A DNA stretch of 22,301 nucleotides, from positions 1 to 22,301 of the forward strand of contig JAFZTV010000100.1 of assembly GCA_017618625.1 (NCBI GenBank). The letters run 5' to 3'. The position numbers were made by a program, and so were the translations under genes. Origin of the DNA: Bacteroidales bacterium (lineage in GTDB: Bacteria > Bacteroidota > Bacteroidia > Bacteroidales > P3). Under the pieces are notes generated by a model. That model saw only the letters and a program-made list of their open reading frames with translations. It did no database searches and was not told the DNA's origin. Positions 1 through 8,898 of this stretch are shown here, piece by piece. Position 1 is the stretch's first letter. Each line of letters starts with the position of its first letter.

Positions 1-3000
1 ATCTATATACCCGAAACTACCACGGCTGGCACCAACTACTACAGACTGACCGTAACCGACTCGCTGTGCGGCGACACAACGCTGCATGTGCAGAAGCTGA
101 TAGTGAAGCCCAACGTGGGTCTTGAGCTCGTGGGCGACCTGAACCAGTCTATGTGTATCGGCGGCAACATCGACTCGGTGAGGGTGGTCGCCACCAACGC
201 CGCCTCGGTGGATGTGACTGCCGACCACGGCATCACCCCGACCTACAACACGACCACCGGCAACATCGGATTCGCCACAGCCGGCAACGTGAACGACGTC
301 ATAACGGTGACGGTGACGGCACATCACGACGAGAACTCGTGCGACGACTCGACGTTAACCTTCCAGGTGACGCTGAGCACATTGACCACGAAGAACCTGA
401 CAGTAACAGGTTGCGGCAGCTACCACTGGGTGACAGCCAACGAAGACACGCTGTTCACGGCAACCACCGACACGATAATAGGCCCATACCCATCGGCCAA
501 CGGCTGCGACAGTATGACGTACCTGCATGTCGATGTGAATGGTGGCGAAATGCCAGTGTTCAGCCTGCCTGAGGATGTCTGCGTGACCGCATCAGAGACT
601 AACGACAGCATAGAGATAAGCATCCAAGCCCTGACAGGATACACCTATGAGTGGAACCTGGACGGTGGAGTGAGAGCCGCAAGCAGCCCGCTGGCTTCGG
701 ACGGCGTAAGCGACACGAACATAGTTGTGGTGCGCTGGGCAAACGATGGCGATAAGACCGTAAGCGTGACACTCACCAGCCTTGAAAACGGCTGCACAGG
801 CACGGACAGCAAGACCATCCATGTACACGCCGCACCTGCGATAAGCATTGCCGCTGTGGCAGGCGACATCTGCCCGCATAGCGGCAGTGTGAATCTCGTG
901 GCAAATCTCAACCCGACCACAACTGCAGACTACACATACGACTGGGGCGGAGAGGTGACAGTAGCCACAACCACACCAGTAACGAGCGAGACCAGCAACA
1001 CAGCGACTGCGACCATACCCACCACCTCATGCGACACCACCTATAACGTAGGAGTCAGCGTGGTGGACGGCAACGGATGTAAGGCTGTGGCCGACAGCGT
1101 AACCCTGGTAGTACGCGACGTGGAAGCACCGACCTTCACGCGTCCTGCCGACGACACCATCTACAAGAACGATATCTGCGAATACGATGCGGCAGTCGCT
1201 GAGACCGGTGATGTAAGCAACCTCGACGACAACTGCACCGCCGTTGCGGACCTGACTGTCACGCACACCGACGACACGATAGCCGGAAGCTGCTATGGAG
1301 CCACCATAATACGCAGAGCATGGCGAGTCACCGACCTGTGTGGCAATATCTCAGACGCAGCCGACTCAGTGCAGACCATCACAATACTCGACACTGTAGC
1401 ACCTGTGATTGCAGGGCCGATGAACGAAGTGAATGTGGAGGGCTGCGACGAGAGCGCGGTGCCCGCTGTGGCAGCTAGCGACACTACCATAGCCTACATG
1501 CTAACACAAGGTGCCAACTCCGTCACCGACAACTGCTCAGACGAGGCGCACCTAACGGTAAGCATAAGCGACGGAGCGATGACCGGAGACTGCGATCATC
1601 AGGTGATAAGGACCTACACCGTAACCGACGACTGCGGCAACAGCAGCAGCACGACGCAGACCATCACCATCACCCGCCCGGCCTTTGTGGTGCCAGCGAT
1701 AGACACCACGACCGTAGTGTGCGAGAACGACGCAGTCGCGCCGACGCCAGCAACAGTGACGCTGTGCGGCAGCGAATACACAGCGCAGCCTGTGAACACG
1801 GGCGACACCAACCGAGTGACGGAGACGGTGGAAGGCTATCTGTATATCACCTACAACTACGAATATACCGACTGCAAGGGCAGCTACGCATGGCACAAGA
1901 CATACAAGCTCACGCCTGACCAGTTCACGCCAGTAGATTCGGTTTACGACGTAGTGGCCTGCCCGAGCGACATAGACTCTATACCTGTGCCGACGGTGAT
2001 AGTGTGCGGCGACACGGTGCCGTTCACCTTCACGGGAGTGAACACCACGGACACCGCACGTTGCGGCGACAGTATATACAACTACACCTACACTGTTGGT
2101 GCGACCACCTACAACTGGGCGTACATAGTACGGTTCGAGCCTGGCGACTTCACGATGCCAGCCGACGACTCGGTGGTTGTACACTGTCCGTCGGAGATAG
2201 TGCTGCCTAACACGGTGGCAGGCCGCATGCCAGAGGTGCACAACGCCTGCGGCGAGGACATCTCCGACCAGTATGTCCCGACCTCGCAACCCGACGAGAT
2301 ACCGGCGTGCGAAGGCAGAGCGGTGTACACATACAGCTATACCGACTGCGCCGGACACATGCATGAATGGCATTTCATCTACATACTTGAGCGCGAAGAC
2401 TTCACCATAGCAGCCGAACCTGGCAGTGCGACCGTAGCCTGTGCATCGGAGGCACTTGGCGCAGGAGAAGCAGGCAGCGTGATAACCTTGCCGACAGTAA
2501 TGCCCACATGCGACGGAGAGCCCGCGTTGGTTCCTATAGACACCATTGTAGGCACCATGCCCAACTGCAACGGCGAGATGACCTACACCTACCGCTACAA
2601 CGACTGCACAGGAAACCATCAGCACGACTGGGTGTTCACCTACATGGTGCGCGACTCCATAGCTCCGACGATAGAACCTATCGCCGACCAGGCAGCCACA
2701 GCCGGCGGCGGATGCGAATACATCATACCAGACCTGAGCTCACTGGTGAACGCCACCGACAACTGCGGCGAGACACACTATATGGGTCAGACGCCTGCCG
2801 CAGGCACACGCTATCCACAGCTTGAGACAGCGCAGGCAGTGGAGGTGATAGTGCAGGTGGACGACGACTGCGAGAACCATGGCTACGACACCGTAACGGT
2901 CACAATACCGGCTCGTGACGCCCAAGTGGCCGTGACCCCGACCAACCCGTCGATATGCTATGGCGACACGGTTACGATGACAGCCTCGGGCACAAGCTCG

Positions 3001-4818
3001 GCGACAGGCAATGACAGCTACCGCTGGAACCCCATCAACGGACTTGACGCATCGACAGGAGAGACCGTCCACGCCTTCCCGACAACTCCGACGACCTATA
3101 CCGTAATCTACACCGACGGCAACGGATGCGTGGCAAGCGCGACCGCAATAGTGTCGGTGAACCCGCAGAGCACGCTGACAGCAGAGAATCTGGAGCAGGA
3201 AGTCTGTGTGGGTGGAAGCATTACGAACATTGTGATAGGCTACACCAACTCAACAATCACAATCAGCGGACTGCCGAACGGATTGACATATCGTCCCGCC
3301 ACGGCGACGATAAGCGGACGTCCGACAGAAAGCGGCACCTTCACCATCACAGCGACGAGCAACTACGGATGCCCGGTGAAGACACTGACGGGTACCATAA
3401 CGGTGGCCGACACGGTGATAAACACCACCGACGCCACCTCGTGCGACTACTACGTGTGGTCGGTTAACAACGGCACGTATTCCACCAGCGGCAGATACCG
3501 CCACCTGAGCACTGCCAGCGACGGCTGTATCAGCGCGGACTACCTGAACCTGACTATCAACACCCGTTCGTACGGTGTGGAAGAAGTTTCGGCATGCGAC
3601 GAATTCACGTGGACCAACGGCAACGGACAGACCTACACGAGTTCGACCAACGCTCCGACATACACCATCGCGAACGGCAATGCCGTGGGCTGCGACTCAA
3701 CGACGACGCTGCACCTGACGATGCACTACAGCGTCAACACGGAATCGAGCGAGAGCGCTTGCGACAGCTACACATGGTTCGGAACAACTTATACCAGCAG
3801 CACCGACGCAACGTTCACCACTACAAGCCGCTGGGGCTGCGATAGCACAATTGTACTGCATCTGACCATCAACCCGAGCTACCACTTCGAGCCGGACAAC
3901 GACTCGATATGCGTAGGCGAGTCGGTTTCCTACCACGGCAATCAGTATTCGAGCACAGGAAACTACACGGTGACGCTGCGCACACGTGCGGGCTGCGACA
4001 GTGTTTACACTCTTAGCCTGACGGTGCTGCAACCTCAGACCGTGGAGATAGACAAAACCGAAAACTGCCTGACGGGAACCTACACGCTGACCGCCATAAC
4101 GGAGAGCGAGTTTTACGAGTGGAGCGAACGGCCCGACCGCGGCCAGGTGGAGCCTCAGGCTACGCAGAAGTCGATAGAGGTTGCGCCGCCCGCCACGACG
4201 ACGTACACTGTCACCGTGGGTTATGGCGACAACCTGGTATGCCCGCAGAGCGCCTCCATCACGCTTGATGAATTCATCACGCCTACGGCAATCATCACCA
4301 CACGTCCTTCCCACCTGTCGTATGACCATCCAGAATGGTTTGCCGACGACCAGAGCACGGGTGCCAACGGACGTGAGTGGTATGTTGACGGCGAGTACTA
4401 CACTCAGCAGACGCAGCACATCAACGGAGTCATCGAGGCCAACCCCTTCGACGACGAAGACAGCGTAACCCTGACGCTGATAGCGTACAACGGACAGTGT
4501 GCCGACACTGCCGAAGTTGTGATACCGCTGATAAGGAGTGAGATATGGGTGCCCAACGTATTCACTCCGAGTCTCGACATCAACAACCTGTTCGGTGCCG
4601 AGGGTGTGAACATTATCGAATACGAAATATGGATATACAACCGCGAGGGTCTGAGAGTGTTCCACAGCGACGATATGAGTGAGAAGTGGGACGGCAAACA
4701 TCAAGGAACCGATACGGACTGCAAGCAGGATGCATACACATGGCGTATAGACTACCGTTTCGCAAGCAAACCTGAAGAACTTCAGACGAAAGTGGGACTA
4801 GTGATGCTGCTGAGGTAA
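1..4818 (+). CDS. Giant secreted adhesin-like protein with T9SS type B sorting domain (5' partial)
   Basis: The frame is open from base 1, so the N-terminus and any signal peptide lie outside the window; 1605 residues are visible. The last ~90 residues are a gliding-motility-associated C-terminal (CHU_C, type B) domain: VPNVFTP at 1517-1523, WDGK near 1563, and a final GLVMLLR. In this family the domain directs export through the type IX secretion system. Upstream are beta-sandwich modules. Two HYR-like repeats lie at about 374-557 (VTDDCGNSS) and a third near 884-976. Four tandem modules between about 600 and 880 are built around Y-DC-G-W patterns. A PKD-like module (980-1060) and a putative Ig-like module (1060-1135) follow. 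Several 'CD-x-YTW ... GCDS' modules occur at about 1148-1340, with one diverged copy near 140. Role inferred: a cell-surface or released adhesin or matrix protein. No enzymatic domain is recognisable. It is followed by a strong terminator. Confidence 0.9.
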   Translation: MYIPETTTAGTNYYRLTVTDSLCGDTTLHVQKLIVKPNVGLELVGDLNQSMCIGGNIDSVRVVATNAASVDVTADHGITPTYNTTTGNIGFATAGNVNDVITVTVTAHHDENSCDDSTLTFQVTLSTLTTKNLTVTGCGSYHWVTANEDTLFTATTDTIIGPYPSANGCDSMTYLHVDVNGGEMPVFSLPEDVCVTASETNDSIEISIQALTGYTYEWNLDGGVRAASSPLASDGVSDTNIVVVRWANDGDKTVSVTLTSLENGCTGTDSKTIHVHAAPAISIAAVAGDICPHSGSVNLVANLNPTTTADYTYDWGGEVTVATTTPVTSETSNTATATIPTTSCDTTYNVGVSVVDGNGCKAVADSVTLVVRDVEAPTFTRPADDTIYKNDICEYDAAVAETGDVSNLDDNCTAVADLTVTHTDDTIAGSCYGATIIRRAWRVTDLCGNISDAADSVQTITILDTVAPVIAGPMNEVNVEGCDESAVPAVAASDTTIAYMLTQGANSVTDNCSDEAHLTVSISDGAMTGDCDHQVIRTYTVTDDCGNSSSTTQTITITRPAFVVPAIDTTTVVCENDAVAPTPATVTLCGSEYTAQPVNTGDTNRVTETVEGYLYITYNYEYTDCKGSYAWHKTYKLTPDQFTPVDSVYDVVACPSDIDSIPVPTVIVCGDTVPFTFTGVNTTDTARCGDSIYNYTYTVGATTYNWAYIVRFEPGDFTMPADDSVVVHCPSEIVLPNTVAGRMPEVHNACGEDISDQYVPTSQPDEIPACEGRAVYTYSYTDCAGHMHEWHFIYILEREDFTIAAEPGSATVACASEALGAGEAGSVITLPTVMPTCDGEPALVPIDTIVGTMPNCNGEMTYTYRYNDCTGNHQHDWVFTYMVRDSIAPTIEPIADQAATAGGGCEYIIPDLSSLVNATDNCGETHYMGQTPAAGTRYPQLETAQAVEVIVQVDDDCENHGYDTVTVTIPARDAQVAVTPTNPSICYGDTVTMTASGTSSATGNDSYRWNPINGLDASTGETVHAFPTTPTTYTVIYTDGNGCVASATAIVSVNPQSTLTAENLEQEVCVGGSITNIVIGYTNSTITISGLPNGLTYRPATATISGRPTESGTFTITATSNYGCPVKTLTGTITVADTVINTTDATSCDYYVWSVNNGTYSTSGRYRHLSTASDGCISADYLNLTINTRSYGVEEVSACDEFTWTNGNGQTYTSSTNAPTYTIANGNAVGCDSTTTLHLTMHYSVNTESSESACDSYTWFGTTYTSSTDATFTTTSRWGCDSTIVLHLTINPSYHFEPDNDSICVGESVSYHGNQYSSTGNYTVTLRTRAGCDSVYTLSLTVLQPQTVEIDKTENCLTGTYTLTAITESEFYEWSERPDRGQVEPQATQKSIEVAPPATTTYTVTVGYGDNLVCPQSASITLDEFITPTAIITTRPSHLSYDHPEWFADDQSTGANGREWYVDGEYYTQQTQHINGVIEANPFDDEDSVTLTLIAYNGQCADTAEVVIPLIRSEIWVPNVFTPSLDINNLFGAEGVNIIEYEIWIYNREGLRVFHSDDMSEKWDGKHQGTDTDCKQDAYTWRIDYRFASKPEELQTKVGLVMLLR

Positions 4819-4844
4819 GGCTGCTTGAGACAAATGAATGTGCG

Positions 4845-4880
4845 AAAGAGCTTCTCCTACCAAGGAGGAGCTCTTTTGTT
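4845..4880 (+). terminator. Rho-independent terminator after the T9SS cargo gene
   Basis: A 14-bp stem (4845-4858 with 4863-4876) contains a single G-U wobble and closes a four-base loop (ACCA). The right arm runs into TTTT. It lies 27 bases after the stop codon. Because the left arm starts with AAA, it could work only weakly in the other direction. Confidence 0.9.
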
Positions 4881-4891
4881 TGTATCAAAGC

Positions 4892-4924
4892 CACTGCAAA
4901 GTCACTGCAAAGTCACTGCAAAGT
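4892..4924. repeat. Three perfect 11-bp tandem repeats (CACTGCAAAGT)
   Basis: Three identical copies lie head to tail at 4892-4902, 4903-4913 and 4914-4924, about 80 bases upstream of the rpsA -7 box. Read on the minus strand, adjoining copies give TGACTTTG, one base away from the Bacteroidota -7 consensus TAnnTTTG. Eleven base pairs is about one helical turn, so all copies present the same face. Function is unknown. Confidence 0.9.
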
Positions 4925-4978
4925 CGCTCGAGGCTGGCGGATGACTAATGACTGTTTTGCAGAAAAAAAGTGACTGTA

Positions 4979-5010
4979 TTTCAATATATAAAGTTTTTTT
5001 CATATCTTTG
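4979..5010 (+). promoter_or_regulatory. rpsA promoter (Bacteroidota sigma-70 type)
   Basis: TATCTTTG at 5003-5010 matches the Bacteroidota -7 consensus TAnnTTTG exactly. A TTTC at 4979-4982, 20 bases upstream, is a plausible -33 element (consensus TTTG or TTG). The predicted transcription start near 5017 leaves a leader of about 100 bases before rpsA. AT-rich sequence lies between the two boxes. Confidence 0.75.
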
Positions 5011-5035
5011 CGAGGCTTTGTCTTTCAAGTCAGAA

Positions 5036-5096
5036 CCCATCATCTCACTATAAGCCAGAGCATTAACTAATGTTTAACCCGACAGGATGGGCTGTC
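5036..5096 (+). promoter_or_regulatory. Candidate structured leader (possible pseudoknot) of rpsA
   Basis: A 5-bp hairpin, GACAG/CTGTC (5081-5085 with 5092-5096), has a six-base loop GATGGG (5086-5091). CCCATC at 5036-5041, also inside the leader, is the exact complement of that whole loop. A hairpin plus loop-to-upstream pairing would be a pseudoknot ending 19 bases before the start codon. Between the two halves is a palindrome, CATTAACTAATG (5061-5072). S1 is autoregulated through its leader in Escherichia coli. That this leader does the same is inference. Confidence 0.4.
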
Positions 5097-5115
5097 ATAT
5101 TATAAAATCTTACAC

Positions 5116-6918
5116 ATGGATTACAAAAATGTGCAACCTTTAGAGGATTTTGACTGGGGTGCAATCGACAACAAAACCGAGAAAACAAACCAGGCTGACC
5201 TCGACAAACAATCAGCTGCCTACGAACAGACTTTCAACGCTTTCACAGAGCAAGAAGTAATCGAGGGTACAATCGTATCGAAGAACGACCGTGAGGTGGT
5301 GGTGAACATCGGAGCCAAGTCGGACGGCATCATCCCGGCTGCTGAAATCCGCTACAACCCAGACCTTAAGATTGGTGACAAAATCGAGGTCTTCGTGGAG
5401 AACCAAGAGGACTCGAACGGTCAGCTGCAGCTGAGCCACAAGAAAGCCCGCATCCTGAAGTCATGGGATCGCGTAAACCAGGCTTTCGACAGCCAGGAGA
5501 TTATCACTGGACACGTGAAGAGCCGCACCAAAGGCGGTCTTATCGTCACTGTTTTCGACAACATCGAGGCTTTCCTGCCCGGTTCGCAAATCGATGTGAA
5601 ACCGATTCGCGACTACGATGTGTATGTTGACAAGAGCATGGAATTCAAGGTTGTGAAAATCAACCACGAGTATAAGAATGTCGTTGTGTCACACAAAGCT
5701 CTTATCGAGGACGAGCTCGAGGCTCAGAAGGCCAAGATTATCGCCACCCTCGAAAAGGGTCAGGTGCTCGAAGGCACAGTCAAGAACATCACCAACTACG
5801 GTGTGTTCGTTGACCTCGGCGGTGTTGACGGTCTCGTCCACATCACCGACCTCAGCTGGGGCCGCATCAACCATCCCGAAGAGATTGTCCACCTGGATGA
5901 GAAAATCAAGGTCGTCATCCTTGACTTCGACGAGGCAAAACGCCGCATAGCCCTTGGTTTGAAACAGCTCACTCCTCACCCTTGGGATTCGCTCGACCCG
6001 AACCTGAAGGAAGGCGACAAGGTGAAAGGAAAAGTTGTTGTCATAGCCGACTACGGTGCATTCGTAGAGGTGGTTCCCGGTGTGGAAGGTCTGATACACG
6101 TAAGCGAGATGAGCTGGAGCCAGCACCTGCGCAGCGCTCAGGACTTCTTGAAAGTTGGCGACGAGATAGAGGCCGTTATCCTCACCCTCGACCGCGAGGC
6201 TCGCAAGATGTCGCTCGGCATCAAGCAGCTTATGCCGGATCCGTGGCTCTCAATCGCAGAGAAATATCCTGTTGGCAGCAAGCACACCGCTACCGTTCGC
6301 AACTTCACCAACTTCGGCATATTCGTCGAGCTTGAAGAGGGCGTTGACGGCTTGATCCACATCAGCGACCTGAGCTGGAGCAAGAAAATCAAACACCCCG
6401 CAGAGTTCACCAAGATTGACGAGAAGATCGACGTTATCGTTCTTGAGGTCGATGCCGAAAACCGTCGCCTGAGCCTCGGTCACAAACAGCTCGAGGACAA
6501 TCCTTGGGATGTATATGAGAGCTTCTTCACCATCGGTTCAGTCCACCAGGGCACCATCATTTCGATGAGCGACAAGGGCGCCATCGTGAGCCTGCCTTAC
6601 GACGTTGAGGCTTTCGCCCCGATGCGTCACCTTGAAAAAGAAGACAAGAGCAAAGCTAAACAGGGTGAAACCCTTGATTTCAAGGTTATCGAGTTCTCGA
6701 AAGAAAACAAGAAAATCATCGTTTCGCACACCCGCATCCATCAGGACAACGTGGAAGCCGACAAGGTGGCTGCCGAGAACGAAGAGGCCAAGAAAGACCG
6801 CGCTGTGAAGAAAGCTACGAAGAAAATCAACGAGCAGGTGGAGAAGACCACTCTCGGCGATGTCTTCGGCAACCTGAAAGAGGAGCTTGAAAAGAAAGAA
6901 GAGAAAGGTCAGGAATAA
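5116..6918 (+). CDS. rpsA: 30S ribosomal protein S1
   Basis: This is a 600-residue protein with six S1 (OB-fold) RNA-binding domains at about 47-108, 126-194, 215-284, 300-370, 386-456 and 472-539. Domains 3-5 are the most regular (GVFVDLGGVDGLVHITDLSW and close variants); domains 1, 2 and 6 are diverged, as is usual for S1. An acidic N-terminal segment (1-45) and a charged, lysine/glutamate-rich tail (540-600) flank the domains. S1 binds mRNA on the 30S subunit and helps unfold initiation regions. This matters particularly in Bacteroidota, where Shine-Dalgarno pairing is little used. No Shine-Dalgarno precedes this ATG either. The gene has its own promoter and leader, and two hairpins follow the stop. 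Confidence 0.97.
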   Translation: MDYKNVQPLEDFDWGAIDNKTEKTNQADLDKQSAAYEQTFNAFTEQEVIEGTIVSKNDREVVVNIGAKSDGIIPAAEIRYNPDLKIGDKIEVFVENQEDSNGQLQLSHKKARILKSWDRVNQAFDSQEIITGHVKSRTKGGLIVTVFDNIEAFLPGSQIDVKPIRDYDVYVDKSMEFKVVKINHEYKNVVVSHKALIEDELEAQKAKIIATLEKGQVLEGTVKNITNYGVFVDLGGVDGLVHITDLSWGRINHPEEIVHLDEKIKVVILDFDEAKRRIALGLKQLTPHPWDSLDPNLKEGDKVKGKVVVIADYGAFVEVVPGVEGLIHVSEMSWSQHLRSAQDFLKVGDEIEAVILTLDREARKMSLGIKQLMPDPWLSIAEKYPVGSKHTATVRNFTNFGIFVELEEGVDGLIHISDLSWSKKIKHPAEFTKIDEKIDVIVLEVDAENRRLSLGHKQLEDNPWDVYESFFTIGSVHQGTIISMSDKGAIVSLPYDVEAFAPMRHLEKEDKSKAKQGETLDFKVIEFSKENKKIIVSHTRIHQDNVEADKVAAENEEAKKDRAVKKATKKINEQVEKTTLGDVFGNLKEELEKKEEKGQE

Positions 6919-6926
6919 ACAGCAAC

Positions 6927-6946
6927 GGCGTACCCCCGTGTACGCC
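6927..6946 (+). other. First hairpin after rpsA, without a U-tract
   Basis: GGCGTAC (6927-6933) pairs perfectly with GTACGCC (6940-6946) around the loop CCCCGT. It lies 8 bases after the rpsA stop and 13 bases before the terminator stem. With no U-tract it is unlikely to terminate alone. It may protect the mRNA 3' end or assist termination. Confidence 0.6.
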
Positions 6947-6959
6947 TGACATAACAGGA

Positions 6960-6990
6960 AACGGGGCCTAAACAAGGCCCCGTTTTTTAT
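6960..6990 (+). terminator. Rho-independent terminator of rpsA
   Basis: AACGGGGCC pairs with GGCCCCGTT (6960-6968 with 6976-6984) around a seven-base loop, and the right arm runs into T6. It ends only about 12 bases before the recQ start. recQ is therefore expressed by read-through or from a promoter not seen here; no TAnnTTTG box lies between. Confidence 0.93.
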
Positions 6991-7002
6991 TTGACTTAAG
7001 CC

Positions 7003-8892
7003 ATGGCAAAGACAGCACTTGAACTGCTCAAAAAACATTGGGGCTACGACTCGTTCAGGCATCCGCAGAATGAGATTATCGAGGCAGTCCTGGATGGGCA
7101 CGATGCAATGGTGCTGATGCCTACAGGGGGCGGCAAGTCACTGTGCTACCAGATTCCCGCACTGATGAAAGAGGGGGTGTGCCTTGTGGTGTCGCCACTG
7201 ATAGCACTGATGAAAGACCAGGTTGAGAACCTGCGGGAGAAACACATAAAAGCCGCCTGCATCGTTTCGGGCATGACCTCAGACCAACAGTCAAACGTAC
7301 TGACCAACTGCATGTACGGCGGTGTCAAACTGCTGTACGTCGCCCCTGAACGGCTGCGGCAAAGAACGTTCATAAATGCGCTGAACGGAATAAACATTTC
7401 GATGATTGCAGTCGATGAGGCGCACTGTATCTCTCAGTGGGGATATGACTTCAGGCCGTCGTATCTTACTATCGGGGAAATCCGTCAGCATTTCCCGTCA
7501 GCTCCAATTATAGCGCTGACAGCCACAGCCACGCCCATTGTGGTTGACGATATCTGCACACGGCTGGAAATGCGCAATGCGAAACGTTTTGTGGCAAGTT
7601 TCTATCGCGAGAACCTGGCATACATGGTGTTTCACGAAGCCGACAAACGCAACCGTTTGCTGAGAATAATACGCAAGGTGGGTGGATGTGGCATAGTGTA
7701 TGTATCCTCGCGACATGCCACAAGCGAAATTTCCGACTTTCTCAATAGCAACGGCATAACCAGCGGCTATTATCACGCCGGGCTCACAAAAAGGGAGCGC
7801 GATATGGCGCAAAGCCGATGGATGGAGGGCAGGACGCAAGTGATGGTGGCGACAAACGCCTTCGGCATGGGAATCGACAAACGGGATGTGCGGTTTGTGG
7901 TACACACTTATATTCCGTCAAGCATCGAGTCCTACTTCCAAGAAGCCGGACGCGGAGGGCGAGACGGACAAAGGGCTTACGCCGTAATGCTTTATACCGA
8001 GGGCGACATCGAGAAACTCGATAAAAACATCAACCAGGCCTATCCCGATGCCGACACCGTCAGGGCGGTTTACAATGCCCTATGCTATCATTTGGCCGTT
8101 CCGCTAGGCGGAGGCGAGAACGAGGAGTTTGCGCTCGACGTCGAGGCCATTGCCGCAAAACATTCCTTCTCCACAACAACCCTTTGGGCTGCTTTGGGAA
8201 TACTGGAGCGCGATGGATTGATATATCTTCCGTCAAAAGGTGAGGAACAATCCACCATGATGGTGACTGTTTCGCGAGACGGACTGTTCAACTTTGCCAA
8301 AACCAACCCTCAATACGCCCCACTTATAGAAACAATCATGCGGATATGTGGCGGCGTTTTTGCGAGACATACAGACGTGGACGAGGCACTGATAGCCAAG
8401 CTGAACGACATCGACCCAGTGCAGGTGAGATTCATGCTTGAGCGTATGGACAAGCTGAACCTAATTGACTACAAGAAAGGCCGACAAAGTCAGACAGTGA
8501 TATTCACAGCACCCCGATGCGACGCCAAAAGCCTACAGTCGGGAGGTGTGGATTATGCCGTCCAAAAACAACACGCCATGCAGCGGAAGGAGGCCATGGT
8601 GGAGTTTATCCGTTCCTCCGAACCCTGCCGCAGCATACAGTTGCTTCGCTATTTCGGCGAACAAAGCGACCGTCGCTGCGGATGGTGCGACATCTGCATC
8701 GCACACACAAAACAACAGAAAGCCGAGGTGGAAACGAAAGTGGCGCAACTGCTTGCACAAGGGCCTATGACCATACAACAACTGCTAAGCCATTTCGACG
8801 ACATCGACGAAAGGCTTATCCGTTCGCAGGTGCGCTCAATGATTGACGCACGCACTATAGGCATCGACCGCGATATGCGGTTGTATGTCTAG
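7003..8892 (+). CDS. recQ: ATP-dependent DNA helicase, RecQ family
   Basis: This 629-residue superfamily 2 helicase unwinds DNA 3' to 5' in recombination and repair. Motifs in order are the Q-motif region (RHPQNEII, 19-26), Walker A PTGGGKS (40-46), DEAH (138-141) followed by the RecQ aromatic loop region CISQWGYDFRPS, TATAT (173-177), and motif VI QEAGRGGRDGQ (313-323). After the helicase core comes a winged-helix-like stretch (about 345-500). The zinc-type cysteine cluster C542, C559, C562, C565 follows, then a short helical tail (575-629). In E. coli RecQ the cysteines directly follow the helicase core. Here they are about 190 residues later, as I recall for a second, Bacteroidota-specific RecQ type. 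No HRDC domain is evident. It converges with the next gene, 6 bases apart. Confidence 0.93.
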   Translation: MAKTALELLKKHWGYDSFRHPQNEIIEAVLDGHDAMVLMPTGGGKSLCYQIPALMKEGVCLVVSPLIALMKDQVENLREKHIKAACIVSGMTSDQQSNVLTNCMYGGVKLLYVAPERLRQRTFINALNGINISMIAVDEAHCISQWGYDFRPSYLTIGEIRQHFPSAPIIALTATATPIVVDDICTRLEMRNAKRFVASFYRENLAYMVFHEADKRNRLLRIIRKVGGCGIVYVSSRHATSEISDFLNSNGITSGYYHAGLTKRERDMAQSRWMEGRTQVMVATNAFGMGIDKRDVRFVVHTYIPSSIESYFQEAGRGGRDGQRAYAVMLYTEGDIEKLDKNINQAYPDADTVRAVYNALCYHLAVPLGGGENEEFALDVEAIAAKHSFSTTTLWAALGILERDGLIYLPSKGEEQSTMMVTVSRDGLFNFAKTNPQYAPLIETIMRICGGVFARHTDVDEALIAKLNDIDPVQVRFMLERMDKLNLIDYKKGRQSQTVIFTAPRCDAKSLQSGGVDYAVQKQHAMQRKEAMVEFIRSSEPCRSIQLLRYFGEQSDRRCGWCDICIAHTKQQKAEVETKVAQLLAQGPMTIQQLLSHFDDIDERLIRSQVRSMIDARTIGIDRDMRLYV

Positions 8893-8898
8893 TTTCCC

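Noticed and set aside
1552..2625. Long antisense open frame (357 codons) inside the T9SS cargo gene, and a similar one at 3697-4704
   Set aside because: Translations are rich in Arg, His, Val and Cys without any domain, as expected from the complement of a GC-rich Thr/Asp-rich gene. The forward frame has clear homology signals.
4892..4924. CRISPR array or attachment site
   Set aside because: Units are 11 bp with no spacers, and no cas genes, integrase or tRNA is nearby.
7003..8892. RecQ with displaced zinc cluster as a new helicase type
   Set aside because: Unusual compared with E. coli, but it fits the architecture I recall for a second RecQ form common in Bacteroidota, so probably not new.
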